DNA from: TM7 phylum sp. oral taxon 348
GTDB taxonomy: Bacteria > Patescibacteriota > Saccharimonadia > Saccharimonadales > Saccharimonadaceae
Assembly (NCBI GenBank): GCA_007845485.1
Contig: SDRW01000002.1
Coordinates: 1 to 64,000, forward strand
Direction of reading: 5' to 3'
DNA: 64,000 bases
The position numbers and the translations under genes are program-made. The notes below the pieces were generated by a model. That model was not told the origin of the DNA. It worked only from the letters and a program-made list of their open reading frames with translations, and did not search any database. Positions 30,104 through 39,246 of the stretch are shown here, one piece after another (positions within the stretch are counted from its first letter, which is position 1; each line of letters begins with the position of its first letter).

Positions 30104-31023
30104 ATGTACCGCAAATAGTAAAAGATGCCAATAAAAAAAGTGACTATATAGTTTTTTGGCTGTCAGTTATTATTTGTATTACGATTATAATCGCTACAGT
30201 TTCGCTTGGATTTATAGCCGCATTATATGCTGCACATGAAATTGATGAAAATGGCTTTTCGCAGTTTGAATCATTCTTTACGCAAAACATAATCTTTTTA
30301 CTAACTGGTATAGCAGGATTTATATTATTACTGGTTTCTATTAGGATAATGCGCCAAACTTATCTAGGGAACGCCTTGCAGGTAGAATATAGCGATTGCG
30401 TATGGCTAAGAAACTGGTCTAACAAGGTTGCAAAAGATTTAGAGATGCCTGAAGTAGAAATCATGGTAACTCAAGATCCAGTGATGAATGCTTTTGCTTT
30501 TGGTTTCATCAAGCCGTATACGATTGTGCTAAATTCTGGTTTGATACGCTACGCTGCTGACGATGAGCTAAAAGCAATCATTGTACATGAGATGGCGCAT
30601 ATTAAATATGGTCATACCAAAATGGGCACCTATTCTAGTATTTTTAGATTTATGCCTGGTCTTGGGTCTGTTTTCAGTTGGATACTTGATTTTTGGGGGC
30701 GTCGGTCTGAGTTTACAGCTGACAGGCTAGCTCTAGCTTATTTAAAGAGTAAAGAGCAGGTGAAGCGAGCACTAGTGTGCGTACATATCGGACCAGATAT
30801 GGCTAAGTCATTTAATGATTTAGCTCAGCAGTGGCAAGTTTACAAGACGGACTCATCATTTAATCGATTTTCACAGACGTTTTCATCTCATCCGTTTTTG
30901 GTTCGTAGGTTGCAGAGAATTGATAGTTCAAACCTAATCAACGATACATTACCTAAAATTTCTGAATCTAATGATAAAAATAATACCAAAATAAAGGACT
31001 CTAAAGATGGATCAGATTCATAA
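30100..31023 (+). CDS. M48 family (HtpX-like) membrane metalloprotease
   Basis: Two N-terminal membrane helices (about 18-45 and 63-82) precede the zinc motif HEMAH (His163, Glu164, His167) and the third-ligand region RRSEFTADRLAL. It resembles HtpX, which degrades misfolded membrane proteins. 307 aa. It overlaps murD by 4 bp and prfB by 17 bp. Confidence 0.9.
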   Translation: MNVPQIVKDANKKSDYIVFWLSVIICITIIIATVSLGFIAALYAAHEIDENGFSQFESFFTQNIIFLLTGIAGFILLLVSIRIMRQTYLGNALQVEYSDCVWLRNWSNKVAKDLEMPEVEIMVTQDPVMNAFAFGFIKPYTIVLNSGLIRYAADDELKAIIVHEMAHIKYGHTKMGTYSSIFRFMPGLGSVFSWILDFWGRRSEFTADRLALAYLKSKEQVKRALVCVHIGPDMAKSFNDLAQQWQVYKTDSSFNRFSQTFSSHPFLVRRLQRIDSSNLINDTLPKISESNDKNNTKIKDSKDGSDS

Positions 31024-32095
31024 AAGGTTGGATGAATTACGTTCAGATTTCCATCATGTTTATGAAGGGCTTTCAATTAATGATGAGCGTGCCAAATTAA
31101 AACAAATTGAGCAAGAATTATTACAGCCAGAAATTTGGAATAATCCATCTCATGCAGCTAAACTTAATAAAAAAGCCTCAGATCTTCACACTGCATTGCA
31201 GCCGTGGTTGGCGCTTGAAATGCAGATTAACGATATTACCGAGCTAATGGAGCTTGGCGGAGAAGAACTTGAGAAGGAATTTAGAGATCAGCTAACGGCA
31301 ATGGAAAAGGATTTTACTAACTTAAAAAAGCTACTGGCTTTTTCTGGAAAATACGATAACTATAATGCCATAATTAGAATTACAGCTGGCGTAGGCGGTA
31401 CTGACGCACAGGATTTCGCTGAAATGCTTGAAAGAATGTATTTACGTTTTGCTGAAAAATCTAGTTTAGAAGCTAAAATAGTGGAGCGTTCTTCTGGTGA
31501 TGAGGCTGGCTTAAAAACTAGTGTTATAGAGATTAATGGTCCATACGCCTATGGAAGATTACATAGTGAACATGGCGTACATAGATTAGTGCGCTTAAGT
31601 CCATTTAATAGTGATAATTTGCGCCAGACTAGCTTTGCTTTAGTGGAAGTTTTGCCGCAAATAGAAACTGCAGACGAAGTTAATATTAACGATAAGGACT
31701 TACGTATAGATGTATATCGCAGTGGTGGCCGTGGTGGACAGGGTGTAAATACAACTGATAGTGCAGTTAGAATTACCCATTTGCCGACAGGCATAACGGT
31801 GGCAATACAGAATGAACGCAGCCAAATTCAAAATAAAGAGACTGCTTTAAAGATTCTAAGATCTAAATTGGTACAGATTCAGACTGAGCAACATGCCGAA
31901 ACTATTAACGATTTACGGGCGGGTGAGAGTGCTAACTGGGGTTCACAAATTCGCAATTATATTTTGCATCCATACACTTTAATAAAAGACACGCGTACCA
32001 AATATGAAGAGAAAAATGCTAAAGATGTGTTGGATGGTAAAATTGATGGTTTTATAGATGCATATATTGAATCGAACTTACAAGCTGATTTATAA
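31007..32095 (+). CDS. prfB: peptide chain release factor 2
   Basis: RF2 (362 aa), recognising UAA and UGA. The [19 protein letters not shown] motif carries the catalytic GGQ. The reading frame is continuous from the start; the in-frame UGA and +1 frameshift that autoregulate RF2 in many bacteria are absent. Its presence supports UGA being a stop in this organism. Confidence 0.95.
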   Translation: MDQIHKRLDELRSDFHHVYEGLSINDERAKLKQIEQELLQPEIWNNPSHAAKLNKKASDLHTALQPWLALEMQINDITELMELGGEELEKEFRDQLTAMEKDFTNLKKLLAFSGKYDNYNAIIRITAGVGGTDAQDFAEMLERMYLRFAEKSSLEAKIVERSSGDEAGLKTSVIEINGPYAYGRLHSEHGVHRLVRLSPFNSDNLRQTSFALVEVLPQIETADEVNINDKDLRIDVYRSGGRGGQGVNTTDSAVRITHLPTGITVAIQNERSQIQNKETALKILRSKLVQIQTEQHAETINDLRAGESANWGSQIRNYILHPYTLIKDTRTKYEEKNAKDVLDGKIDGFIDAYIESNLQADL

Positions 32096-32139
32096 AAAAG
32101 ATTAGAATAGACTAATTAGCGCTTATCCTAAAAAAATGC

Positions 32140-32153
32140 TATACTGAGAATAT
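32140..32153 (+). promoter_or_regulatory. leaderless -10 box for ftsEX
   Basis: TATACT at 32140-32145 ends 8 nt before the ftsE ATG; no SD is visible. Confidence 0.55.
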
Positions 32154-32837
32154 ATGATTTTGTTGGATAGGGTAACGAAGACTTATGATAAAAATCATAA
32201 TCCTGCTCTAAATAGGGTTAGTCTACATATTAGCCCAAAGGAGTTTGTGATTTTGGTAGGTACAAGCGGTGCTGGCAAGAGCACATTGTTAAAACTTTTA
32301 ACTCGTGAAGAAAAGCCGTCAAGCGGCAAGATTGTTGTAGGTGGAATTGATTATGACACTCTAAAGGATAAGCATATTCCGTTATTGCGCCGTAAGATAG
32401 GCGTAGTTTTTCAGGACTTTAAGCTACTGCCGCAACGTACTGTATTTGAAAATGTAGCTTTTGCCTTAGAGATAGCAGGAATGACAAATCGCGAGATTAA
32501 AACTACCGTTCCAAAAGTTATTGAATTAGTAGGTCTTAAGGGTAAAGAGAAGAGTTTTCCTCATCAGCTAAGTGGTGGGGAACGTCAACGTGTGGCTATT
32601 GCTCGTGCTATTGTTCGTCAGCCAAAAATTTTAGTTGCAGATGAACCTACTGGTAATCTTGACCCAAAACATAGTTGGGACATAGTAAAATTACTTGAAA
32701 AGATTAATAAATATGGTACTACAGTACTGCTAACTACTCATAATGCCGAGATAGTTAATAAATTAAAACGTCGGGTGGTTGTGCTTGAACATGGTAAAAT
32801 TACTAGTGATCAAGTACAGGGGAGTTATAAACAATGA
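32154..32837 (+). CDS. ftsE: cell-division ATPase FtsE
   Basis: ABC ATPase that works with FtsX to activate septal peptidoglycan hydrolases. Walker A GTSGAGKST, signature LSGGERQRVAIARAI and Walker B ILVADEPTGNLDP are intact, with VVFQDFKLLPQRTVFENV typical of FtsE. 227 aa. Overlaps ftsX by 4 bp. Confidence 0.94.
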   Translation: MILLDRVTKTYDKNHNPALNRVSLHISPKEFVILVGTSGAGKSTLLKLLTREEKPSSGKIVVGGIDYDTLKDKHIPLLRRKIGVVFQDFKLLPQRTVFENVAFALEIAGMTNREIKTTVPKVIELVGLKGKEKSFPHQLSGGERQRVAIARAIVRQPKILVADEPTGNLDPKHSWDIVKLLEKINKYGTTVLLTTHNAEIVNKLKRRVVVLEHGKITSDQVQGSYKQ

Positions 32838-33817
32838 GTCGAAAAAAGAAAATACCCGCTAAGGAATTTGCCTTACAAAAGCGTAAGCGCCGCCAGTGGA
32901 TTACCTTTGTGCGTATGTGTAGATATGGTGTCCATAACTTCAGCCGTAATGCCTGGTTGACTGCGGCTGCTACGGCTATGATGACACTAACTCTTTTTGT
33001 AATAATGGTATCATTAATTGCCCGAAATGTTTTAATTGACACGACTACTGTAATCCGCGATAAGGTTGATATTTCTCTATATATCAAACATGATGCACCG
33101 CAGAAAGAATTAAATAAAATGCAAAATGACATTAGTAAACTTAATGGTGTAAAGACGGTTACATTTATTACGCCTCAGCAGGCTAGGCAAGATTATATTG
33201 AAACAAACAAAGATCGCCCTGAGCTTATTAACGCTTTAAATATAGCGAATACAAAATTTTCTAGCGTAATAAGAGTTAATTTAACAGATGTTAATAATAC
33301 TGTATCTCTCGAAAAATATGCTGCTGAAAATAAAACTTATTTAAAATATAAAGATCCAAAAAGAGATGCTTCTTTTGCTGGTGATCGTCGGGTCGCTGTA
33401 GATAGTATTGGACGCTGGGTTAACTTCGCAGAAAAGATGGGGTTGGTTATTAGTGTCGTCCTTATAACTATATCTTCGTTGGTTGTCTTTAATACTATAA
33501 GGATGGCTATATTTAATCGTAAAGAGGAAATTCAGATGATGAAACTTATCGGTGCTGATAAGGGCTTTATTCGTGGTCCGTTCATAGTGGAGGCTATTGT
33601 GTATGGATTCATAGCAGCTGTAATAGCTATGGGATTAGGGGTCTCTGGTCTTATGCTGTCTCGAGTAAAACTAGAGACTTACGGAATTCAGATTGAATCT
33701 ACGATGCATATCATAATTGCATACGCACCTTTTGTTTTACTTGGATTGATTGTAATCGGCGCGATTATTGGCATCATTTCTTCTCTATTAGCAACCAGGC
33801 GTTATTTAAAGATTTAG
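32834..33817 (+). CDS. ftsX: cell-division permease FtsX
   Basis: A 327-aa four-helix protein. One helix (about 38-62) is followed by an extracytoplasmic domain, then three C-terminal helices with FNRKEEIQMMKLIGADKGFIRGPF, the FtsX cytosolic loop. It follows ftsE directly. The next gene, a coiled-coil CHAP hydrolase, is its likely periplasmic client. Confidence 0.93.
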   Translation: MSRKKKIPAKEFALQKRKRRQWITFVRMCRYGVHNFSRNAWLTAAATAMMTLTLFVIMVSLIARNVLIDTTTVIRDKVDISLYIKHDAPQKELNKMQNDISKLNGVKTVTFITPQQARQDYIETNKDRPELINALNIANTKFSSVIRVNLTDVNNTVSLEKYAAENKTYLKYKDPKRDASFAGDRRVAVDSIGRWVNFAEKMGLVISVVLITISSLVVFNTIRMAIFNRKEEIQMMKLIGADKGFIRGPFIVEAIVYGFIAAVIAMGLGVSGLMLSRVKLETYGIQIESTMHIIIAYAPFVLLGLIVIGAIIGIISSLLATRRYLKI

Positions 33818-33882
33818 TTTGCTTTTATAAACATAATCATTTTGTTGACAATATGTAAGTGCTTATAGTAATATAGTATTAT

Positions 33883-35052
33883 ATGAAACTACAGTCCACC
33901 ACAATGTCAGTTTCGAAACAGTCTCTCGCAGCTCGTGCGGCTTATATTGCTTGTGCTGTTTTAGTTACTGTTTCGATGCCAATTCAGTTAAGTAAAACTG
34001 TTTTTGCTGATCAATACGATGATCAGATAAAATCCGCTCAAAACGAAGCGAATGAGAATAATTCTCAAGCTAACGAGTTAGCCATGATGGCATCCACTTA
34101 CCAGGAAGAACTTAGGCAGCTAGAATCGCAATCGCGTTTAATTCAAGAACAGATTACCAAAAGCCAATCTAGATACAATCAACTATCTAAAGACATTAAA
34201 ACTAGTCAGAACAAAATAGATGAAAGTAAAGATGCATTAGGTGATGTGATTGTTGAATATTCTATTACACAGAGTATAACACCTCTTGAAATGGTGGCAA
34301 GTAAGGGTAATATTGCGGATGTTGTTGATAGTATTAGTCAGCAATCTGCTATGCAAAAGAAGCTTACTGAAACTGTAGATGAAATAAACCGTTTAAAGAA
34401 GAAGCTTGAGGGTCAGCAGAAGGCTGTTCAACGCGAACTTGAGACGCAAAAAGCTCAGCGCGCTCAATTAGCTGCAAAAGAATCTGAGAAGCAAAAACTT
34501 ATAGAAGATACTAAGGGCGAAGAGAATGCCTACCGCGAAAGGGCAAATGCTAATAATCTGCGTGTAGAGCAGCTTCGTGCAGCTCAGGCTGAGGCTAACG
34601 CTCGTGCAGCCCAAGCTGCTATGCGCAGCAATGGTGGTAGCAGTCAGGTGTCAATTCCAGCTGGCGAGCCAGGCGGCGGAGGCTATCCAGGTGCGTGGGC
34701 GAGTGCTCCACTAGATGCTTATATTGATCCTTGGGGTTTGTATACTCGTGAATGCGTGAGCTATGTGGCATGGAAAATTCATAGTACCGGGCGTTACGTG
34801 CCACATTTTAATGGCGCAGGAAATGCTAACGAATGGCCATCAACGGCTGCGCGTCATGGTATTTCTAGCGGCTCTACACCAAAAGCTGGAGCAGCAGCGG
34901 TTATGAACATTGGTTATTATGGACATGTTATGTATGTAGAGTCTGTAAATGGAGACGGTACTATTACTGTAAGCGATTATAATTTTGCTTGGGATGGTTT
35001 ATATCGTAAATACACTCGTTCAGCTGCAGGTCTTACTTACGTTTACTTCTAA
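33883..35052 (+). CDS. PcsB-like coiled-coil CHAP peptidoglycan hydrolase
   Basis: The 389-aa protein has an N-terminal signal peptide ending near VFA. A long coiled coil rich in Gln, Glu and Lys (about 45-245) and a Gly-rich linker follow, then a C-terminal CHAP domain with Cys291 (ECVSYVAW) and His348 (GHVMYVE). This is the architecture of streptococcal PcsB, which FtsEX controls. A TTGACA at 33845-33850 lies upstream. Confidence 0.9.
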   Translation: MKLQSTTMSVSKQSLAARAAYIACAVLVTVSMPIQLSKTVFADQYDDQIKSAQNEANENNSQANELAMMASTYQEELRQLESQSRLIQEQITKSQSRYNQLSKDIKTSQNKIDESKDALGDVIVEYSITQSITPLEMVASKGNIADVVDSISQQSAMQKKLTETVDEINRLKKKLEGQQKAVQRELETQKAQRAQLAAKESEKQKLIEDTKGEENAYRERANANNLRVEQLRAAQAEANARAAQAAMRSNGGSSQVSIPAGEPGGGGYPGAWASAPLDAYIDPWGLYTRECVSYVAWKIHSTGRYVPHFNGAGNANEWPSTAARHGISSGSTPKAGAAAVMNIGYYGHVMYVESVNGDGTITVSDYNFAWDGLYRKYTRSAAGLTYVYF

Positions 35053-35100
35053 TATATAAAACGTTAAAGCTTTGTTATAGCGTACATTATGTTTGTGCGC

Positions 35101-35113
35101 TATAATTATATAG
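35101..35113 (+). promoter_or_regulatory. leaderless -10 box for the S41 peptidase gene
   Basis: TATAAT at 35101-35106 ends 7 nt before the ATG; no SD is present. Confidence 0.6.
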
Positions 35114-36322
35114 ATGAGTGAGAAAGATACTAAATCAAAACGGAATTTTAGCACTAAATTTTTAATTCTTGCGGTTGTTTTTGCTCTTGCGGCTGGGCTA
35201 CTAGCTGGTACTAGCGGTTCTAATTTGATAGTAGAAGCAGCTTCCCGTGTTGGCTTGAAAATTCCAGTCATGGCGTCAGATTCGCCAGATTTTAGTGATG
35301 CTAGAAGTATTTATTACATGCTTAAATCTAAATATAATGGTGATATTTCTAATGAAAAATTAAAAGCCTACTTGAATAAAGGTGTAGCCGCAGCAGCCGA
35401 AGATCCTTATACAGAATATTATACTGAGCAAGAAGCGCGCGAGTTAGAAAAAGACTTAGATGGTACTATAGGTGGCGGTATCGGTGCAGAACTAGGAATG
35501 CGCAATAATAAACCTACTGTAGTGCGTCCGTTGAAGGATTCTCCCGCCGAAAAAGCTGGCTTAAAAGCTGGAGATATTATTTTAGCAGTTAATAACAAAG
35601 CTACTGCTAATATGTCGATTGAAGATATAGTGCGGATGGTTCGTGGTGAGGTAGGTACTACTGCTAAAATCACTATTAGGCGTGGTAGTGAGCGTATGGA
35701 TATTTCTGTTAAACGTGAAGAAATTACCTCTCCAGATATTGAAACGCAGATAAAAAATGAAATTGGTATTATAAAGTTAAGTCGATTCGGTACAGATAGT
35801 GCTGCGAAAGTTAGAGCTGCAGCTGAAGATATGAAACATCAAAATGTAAAGGGTGTGATCTTAGATTTACGTGGTAATGGCGGTGGCTATTTACAGACTG
35901 GTATAGATGTTGCCGGAGTGTGGTTAAATGATAAAGATGTGGTTAGCGAAAAAGGAAAATCTAATAATCCAAAAACATTAAAATCGGGAAAACAGGCTAT
36001 TTTAAATGGTATGCCAACGGTTGTATTGATTGATTCTAGCTCTGCTAGTGCTAGTGAGATTGTTGCGGGAGCATTAAAAGACCATCAAGCTGCTACGTTA
36101 ATTGGTGAAAAATCATTTGGTAAGGGTAGTGTTCAGGAAATGATAGATCTACCAAAAGGTGATATGCTTAAGGTTACGGTAGCAAATTGGTATACACCAA
36201 AGGGTAAGAATATTAGTAAAGAGGGGATAGAGCCTGATAAAAAGGTTGAGCTTTCATCTGATGATATTAATAATAACCGTGATCCACAATTAGATGCGGC
36301 GGTAGATTATCTACAGAAGTAA
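35114..36322 (+). CDS. ctpA: C-terminal processing peptidase (S41, CtpA-like)
   Basis: Secreted or membrane-anchored serine protease, 402 aa. An N-terminal hydrophobic anchor (about 13-32) precedes a PDZ domain (about 120-200). The S41 core follows with LDLRGNGGGYL, the catalytic Ser in SSSASASEIVAG and the catalytic Lys in EKSFGKGSVQ. CtpA enzymes often process envelope proteins or regulate wall hydrolases, which fits its place after the CHAP hydrolase. Confidence 0.93.
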   Translation: MSEKDTKSKRNFSTKFLILAVVFALAAGLLAGTSGSNLIVEAASRVGLKIPVMASDSPDFSDARSIYYMLKSKYNGDISNEKLKAYLNKGVAAAAEDPYTEYYTEQEARELEKDLDGTIGGGIGAELGMRNNKPTVVRPLKDSPAEKAGLKAGDIILAVNNKATANMSIEDIVRMVRGEVGTTAKITIRRGSERMDISVKREEITSPDIETQIKNEIGIIKLSRFGTDSAAKVRAAAEDMKHQNVKGVILDLRGNGGGYLQTGIDVAGVWLNDKDVVSEKGKSNNPKTLKSGKQAILNGMPTVVLIDSSSASASEIVAGALKDHQAATLIGEKSFGKGSVQEMIDLPKGDMLKVTVANWYTPKGKNISKEGIEPDKKVELSSDDINNNRDPQLDAAVDYLQK

Positions 36323-36366
36323 GACTAGGTATATAGTAACTAAAAGCTATAGTCTACCTCGTGAAT

Positions 36367-36408
36367 AAATACCAGGTTTATACTGGTATTTATTTTATAT
36401 TTTTGTGT
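36367..36408 (+). terminator. Rho-independent terminator after ctpA
   Basis: AAATACCAG / CTGGTATTT perfect 9-bp stem with a 7-nt loop, followed by a T-rich stretch. Confidence 0.8.
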
Positions 36409-36415
36409 TTTTTAA

Positions 36416-36437
36416 AACCGCTCACTAAAGAGCGGTT
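36416..36437 (-). terminator. Rho-independent terminator of rpmA
   Basis: AACCGCTC / GAGCGGTT perfect stem with a 6-nt loop, flanked by A and T runs, downstream of the minus-strand L27 gene. Confidence 0.8.
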
Positions 36438-36465
36438 AAAAATATAATTCATTTATAATACTTAA

Positions 36466-36738
36466 TTACAATACTGTAACTTGTGTGCGTGGTACATTGC
36501 GACCTGTAAATAAAGTCTTTTTTACCTTCTTAAAGGTTACTACGCCATCCTTAGCTGCGTGTATAGTATAATTTCGACTCATATAAGTACCTTCGCCAGC
36601 AATCTTGGTTGCACCAGTTTGACGCACTAAAACTTCGCCTGAACTAACTTTTTGTCCGCCAAATCTTTTTACACCTAGGCGCTGCCCAGCATTATTGTGA
36701 ATGTTTTTACTCGAGCCGCCAGCCTTAACTTTCGACAT
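36466..36738 (-). CDS. rpmA: 50S ribosomal protein L27
   Basis: A 90-aa L27. The sequence KAGGSSKNIHNNAGQRLGVKRFGGQ is diagnostic and DGVVTFKK closes the core. The N-terminal MSKVKAGG lacks the cleavable Firmicutes extension. A strong AAGGAGAG SD precedes it on the minus strand. It is not linked to rplU here. Confidence 0.94.
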   Translation of the reverse strand: MSKVKAGGSSKNIHNNAGQRLGVKRFGGQKVSSGEVLVRQTGATKIAGEGTYMSRNYTIHAAKDGVVTFKKVKKTLFTGRNVPRTQVTVL

Positions 36739-36900
36739 TTAACTCTCCTTGATGTTCAATATATAATACAATCCTTTATATTCTACTCTAAAGCGTGATA
36801 ATAGTCAAATATTATATTAACCAGACTATATCGGAAGTTGACAATTTTAATCATAAGGGTTAGCATTATATTTAGCTATAATGTAGGGAATAGGGTAGGT

Positions 36901-37980
36901 ATGGATAAAACCAAAAAACTAAATGATACCAGTACTGGGAGTGGATCTAAAAATAGCTCCAGGGATGAGTTAGAGCGTGAACTTGCACGGGTTGAAAGTA
37001 TAGAAGCAGCCTATTATAATAAAATGCCTACTAATGAGGAAAGTATTTCTATCTCGGATACTGGTAAAGTAAATAAGCTTGAAGAGTCTCCAGAAGAGAT
37101 AAGTGTTAAAGCAGAGTCGGACAAACCTCTGGTTAAGAGTAATATTAGTGAGACTAAACAAAACATTACTCCTAAGCAAAAGCAAATTCCCGCTAGAAAA
37201 CCAATCACCATAGGAAAACTAGAAAGACCTAGACATGAGATAGGTACTAATAAGATAAAGCCAGAAAGAAGAAGTAAAACACGCACTCTCGGAACTTTTT
37301 TAGCTTTTATTTTGTTTTTTTCATTAATTGGACTAAGCGGATGGTTGTACTATCAGCAGTTATTGCTTAAGGATCAGTTAGAAACCACCCAGGATCAACT
37401 AAATAATCAAGAATATAGGTTATCAGAGGTTAGACTTGCAGGTGAGAGAAGAAACGCACTAGCGGGTGCGAATGGTTATATGGAAATACCTGAATGGAAA
37501 GTAAAATATAGATCAGATATAAATACCGCGGGTTCAGATAAGGACATAAAATATAAGTTTATGATTAATTCCACAAGTGGCGTAGAGTATCTAGGATTTT
37601 ATTCAGCTGAATTGGCGCGCACTGCTACTAATCGTAAACTAATAAATAATTCACCTAGTATGAAGGCTGAGGTTTATGGCTGTGGTAAAGATGCTTATTT
37701 TGCCACTATTTATCGCGTGAAAGCAAATGATATAGAAGTAGATGGGAAAGTGAGCGAAGCTAAATTGCGTGAATTTTATAGATTTGCAGCGAATCCTAAT
37801 AGTTCTATATATAAAAAGGTTGGTGATTATTACTATCTAGCGACAGATACATATGTAACGGATGGTAATTTTAAATCTTGCCTACCAGATGGCTCTGAAT
37901 ACAAAAAAGAACAGGATAAAGCCAAGGATATCGCCAGCTATGCTAAAAAAATTGTTCAAAATTTAGAACAGTCCCAGTAG
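36901..37980 (+). CDS. single-pass membrane protein, unknown function
   Basis: A charged, Ser/Glu/Lys-rich N-terminal cytosolic region (about 125 residues) is followed by one membrane helix (LGTFLAFILFFSLIGLSGWLYY), a short coiled coil and an extracytoplasmic domain of about 190 residues with three Cys. I do not recognise the family. An upstream GTG or ATG at 36838 would extend it. The ATG at 36901 is chosen because TATAAT (36877-36882) and a GGTAGGT SD lie just before it. Confidence 0.7.
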   Translation: MDKTKKLNDTSTGSGSKNSSRDELERELARVESIEAAYYNKMPTNEESISISDTGKVNKLEESPEEISVKAESDKPLVKSNISETKQNITPKQKQIPARKPITIGKLERPRHEIGTNKIKPERRSKTRTLGTFLAFILFFSLIGLSGWLYYQQLLLKDQLETTQDQLNNQEYRLSEVRLAGERRNALAGANGYMEIPEWKVKYRSDINTAGSDKDIKYKFMINSTSGVEYLGFYSAELARTATNRKLINNSPSMKAEVYGCGKDAYFATIYRVKANDIEVDGKVSEAKLREFYRFAANPNSSIYKKVGDYYYLATDTYVTDGNFKSCLPDGSEYKKEQDKAKDIASYAKKIVQNLEQSQ

Positions 37981-38017
37981 CAACTTATTAAGAAGAATAC
38001 ATTTTTAGTACTTATGT

Positions 38018-39202
38018 TTATCGGGATTTAATTTTGGTTAGAATTAGAATATCACGTGCTACAATTTGGTTTTCTCGGAAATAGAGTAGGGGATTTTTGT
38101 TGTGTAAATTATATCCTAGTTTATCTATATATTTAATTAACGGTAATCTGTGAATAGTGTTAAATTCTGTATCACGCCATGCGGGTATTGCTATACATAG
38201 GGCCGTTTTTTGATTTATTTGTGGATGAATATTTTCTAGGAAGTTACTAATAATATTATTACAATTACCTTTGACTTGTTCTAATTTTGTTGGGTTAGGT
38301 GTTGAATTAAAGGGTTGTCCTAAATACGTTTCGCAGATCACTGCATTTAATTCATTAGCATAGTTCCATGTATGAATAGTAGCATCACCTTGCTGTATAT
38401 GCAGTTTATAAGCTTGACTTTTAGTAAGCCAGGCTATATTTTGTTGGGTATAATTTACCATCTTTGGATTTAAATCTGTACCGTATATTTTGGCACCACG
38501 TAAATAGGCTTCTTGCAATATTACGCCAGTCCCACAAAACGGATCCAGAATGGCTGGCTGGCTTAGCTTTTTATTTAAAATAGATTGGCTTTTGCCAATA
38601 GCCATGTTATACATCATTAAAGCTAATTTAGGTGGTAGCATACCCACAAAAGCATCTCGCTTAGGTCTTGTTTGATCTCGTTTTGCTAAGGCAGTGATAT
38701 TCTGTGCTCCAATACTTTCGGCAATTATTGTTCTGCTATTATGTTGAATTATGATAATTTCTTTTTTATTTTCTCTCAAACCTAACTTATTATGATGAGA
38801 TGTGGCAGTATTTAAAACTGGATCGTTATTTGGTATTATACGCACAGTTCCGCCTAATTTTTTGGCATTAAACTTTATGGCGGCGCCTATTTTTTTAATC
38901 TGCGTTGTTTTTATATTAGCATTGTAGGCGCTAATTCCGATTGTTAGTTTAGATAAATCTTTTCTGATTGCCCGTTTTGAATAAGAATCTATAATTTTAT
39001 GCGATATTTCTGATATTTTCGCATTATACAAATTATAAACAACACGAGCTGCCTTTTGTGAGCCGCCCAAATTCTGAATATCTAAATGGTCTATATTTAC
39101 TAGAGCAGCTTCACTTCCAAATCTAGTAACTTTACCAGGATAAAGAGATTCCAACTCAGTTAATCCTAGTTCTGGTTGACGTCCTAAAATGCATAAAATC
39201 AC
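38018..39202 (-). CDS. TRM11/UPF0020-like RNA methyltransferase
   Basis: A 394-aa protein. The N-terminal half resembles a THUMP-like RNA-binding region. The C-terminal half is a class I SAM methyltransferase with ILDPFCGTGVILQEAYLRGAKIYGTDLNPKM. The usual catalytic (N/D)PPY motif is not obvious; the equivalent position reads VICETYLGQPF. It probably methylates tRNA or rRNA guanosine. It is divergent from the flippase-like gene at 39247. Confidence 0.8.
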   Translation of the reverse strand: MILCILGRQPELGLTELESLYPGKVTRFGSEAALVNIDHLDIQNLGGSQKAARVVYNLYNAKISEISHKIIDSYSKRAIRKDLSKLTIGISAYNANIKTTQIKKIGAAIKFNAKKLGGTVRIIPNNDPVLNTATSHHNKLGLRENKKEIIIIQHNSRTIIAESIGAQNITALAKRDQTRPKRDAFVGMLPPKLALMMYNMAIGKSQSILNKKLSQPAILDPFCGTGVILQEAYLRGAKIYGTDLNPKMVNYTQQNIAWLTKSQAYKLHIQQGDATIHTWNYANELNAVICETYLGQPFNSTPNPTKLEQVKGNCNNIISNFLENIHPQINQKTALCIAIPAWRDTEFNTIHRLPLIKYIDKLGYNLHNKNPLLYFRENQIVARDILILTKIKSR

Positions 39203-39233
39203 AATACTAGTATACCTGATTCTTAAAATGTCG

Positions 39234-39246
39234 TATAATAATCATT
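39234..39246 (+). promoter_or_regulatory. leaderless -10 box for gene at 39247
   Basis: TATAAT at 39234-39239 ends 7 nt before the ATG; no SD is seen. Confidence 0.6.

Noticed and set aside
31007-31100. Programmed frameshift in prfB
   Set aside because: The frame is continuous with no early in-frame TGA or slippery site.
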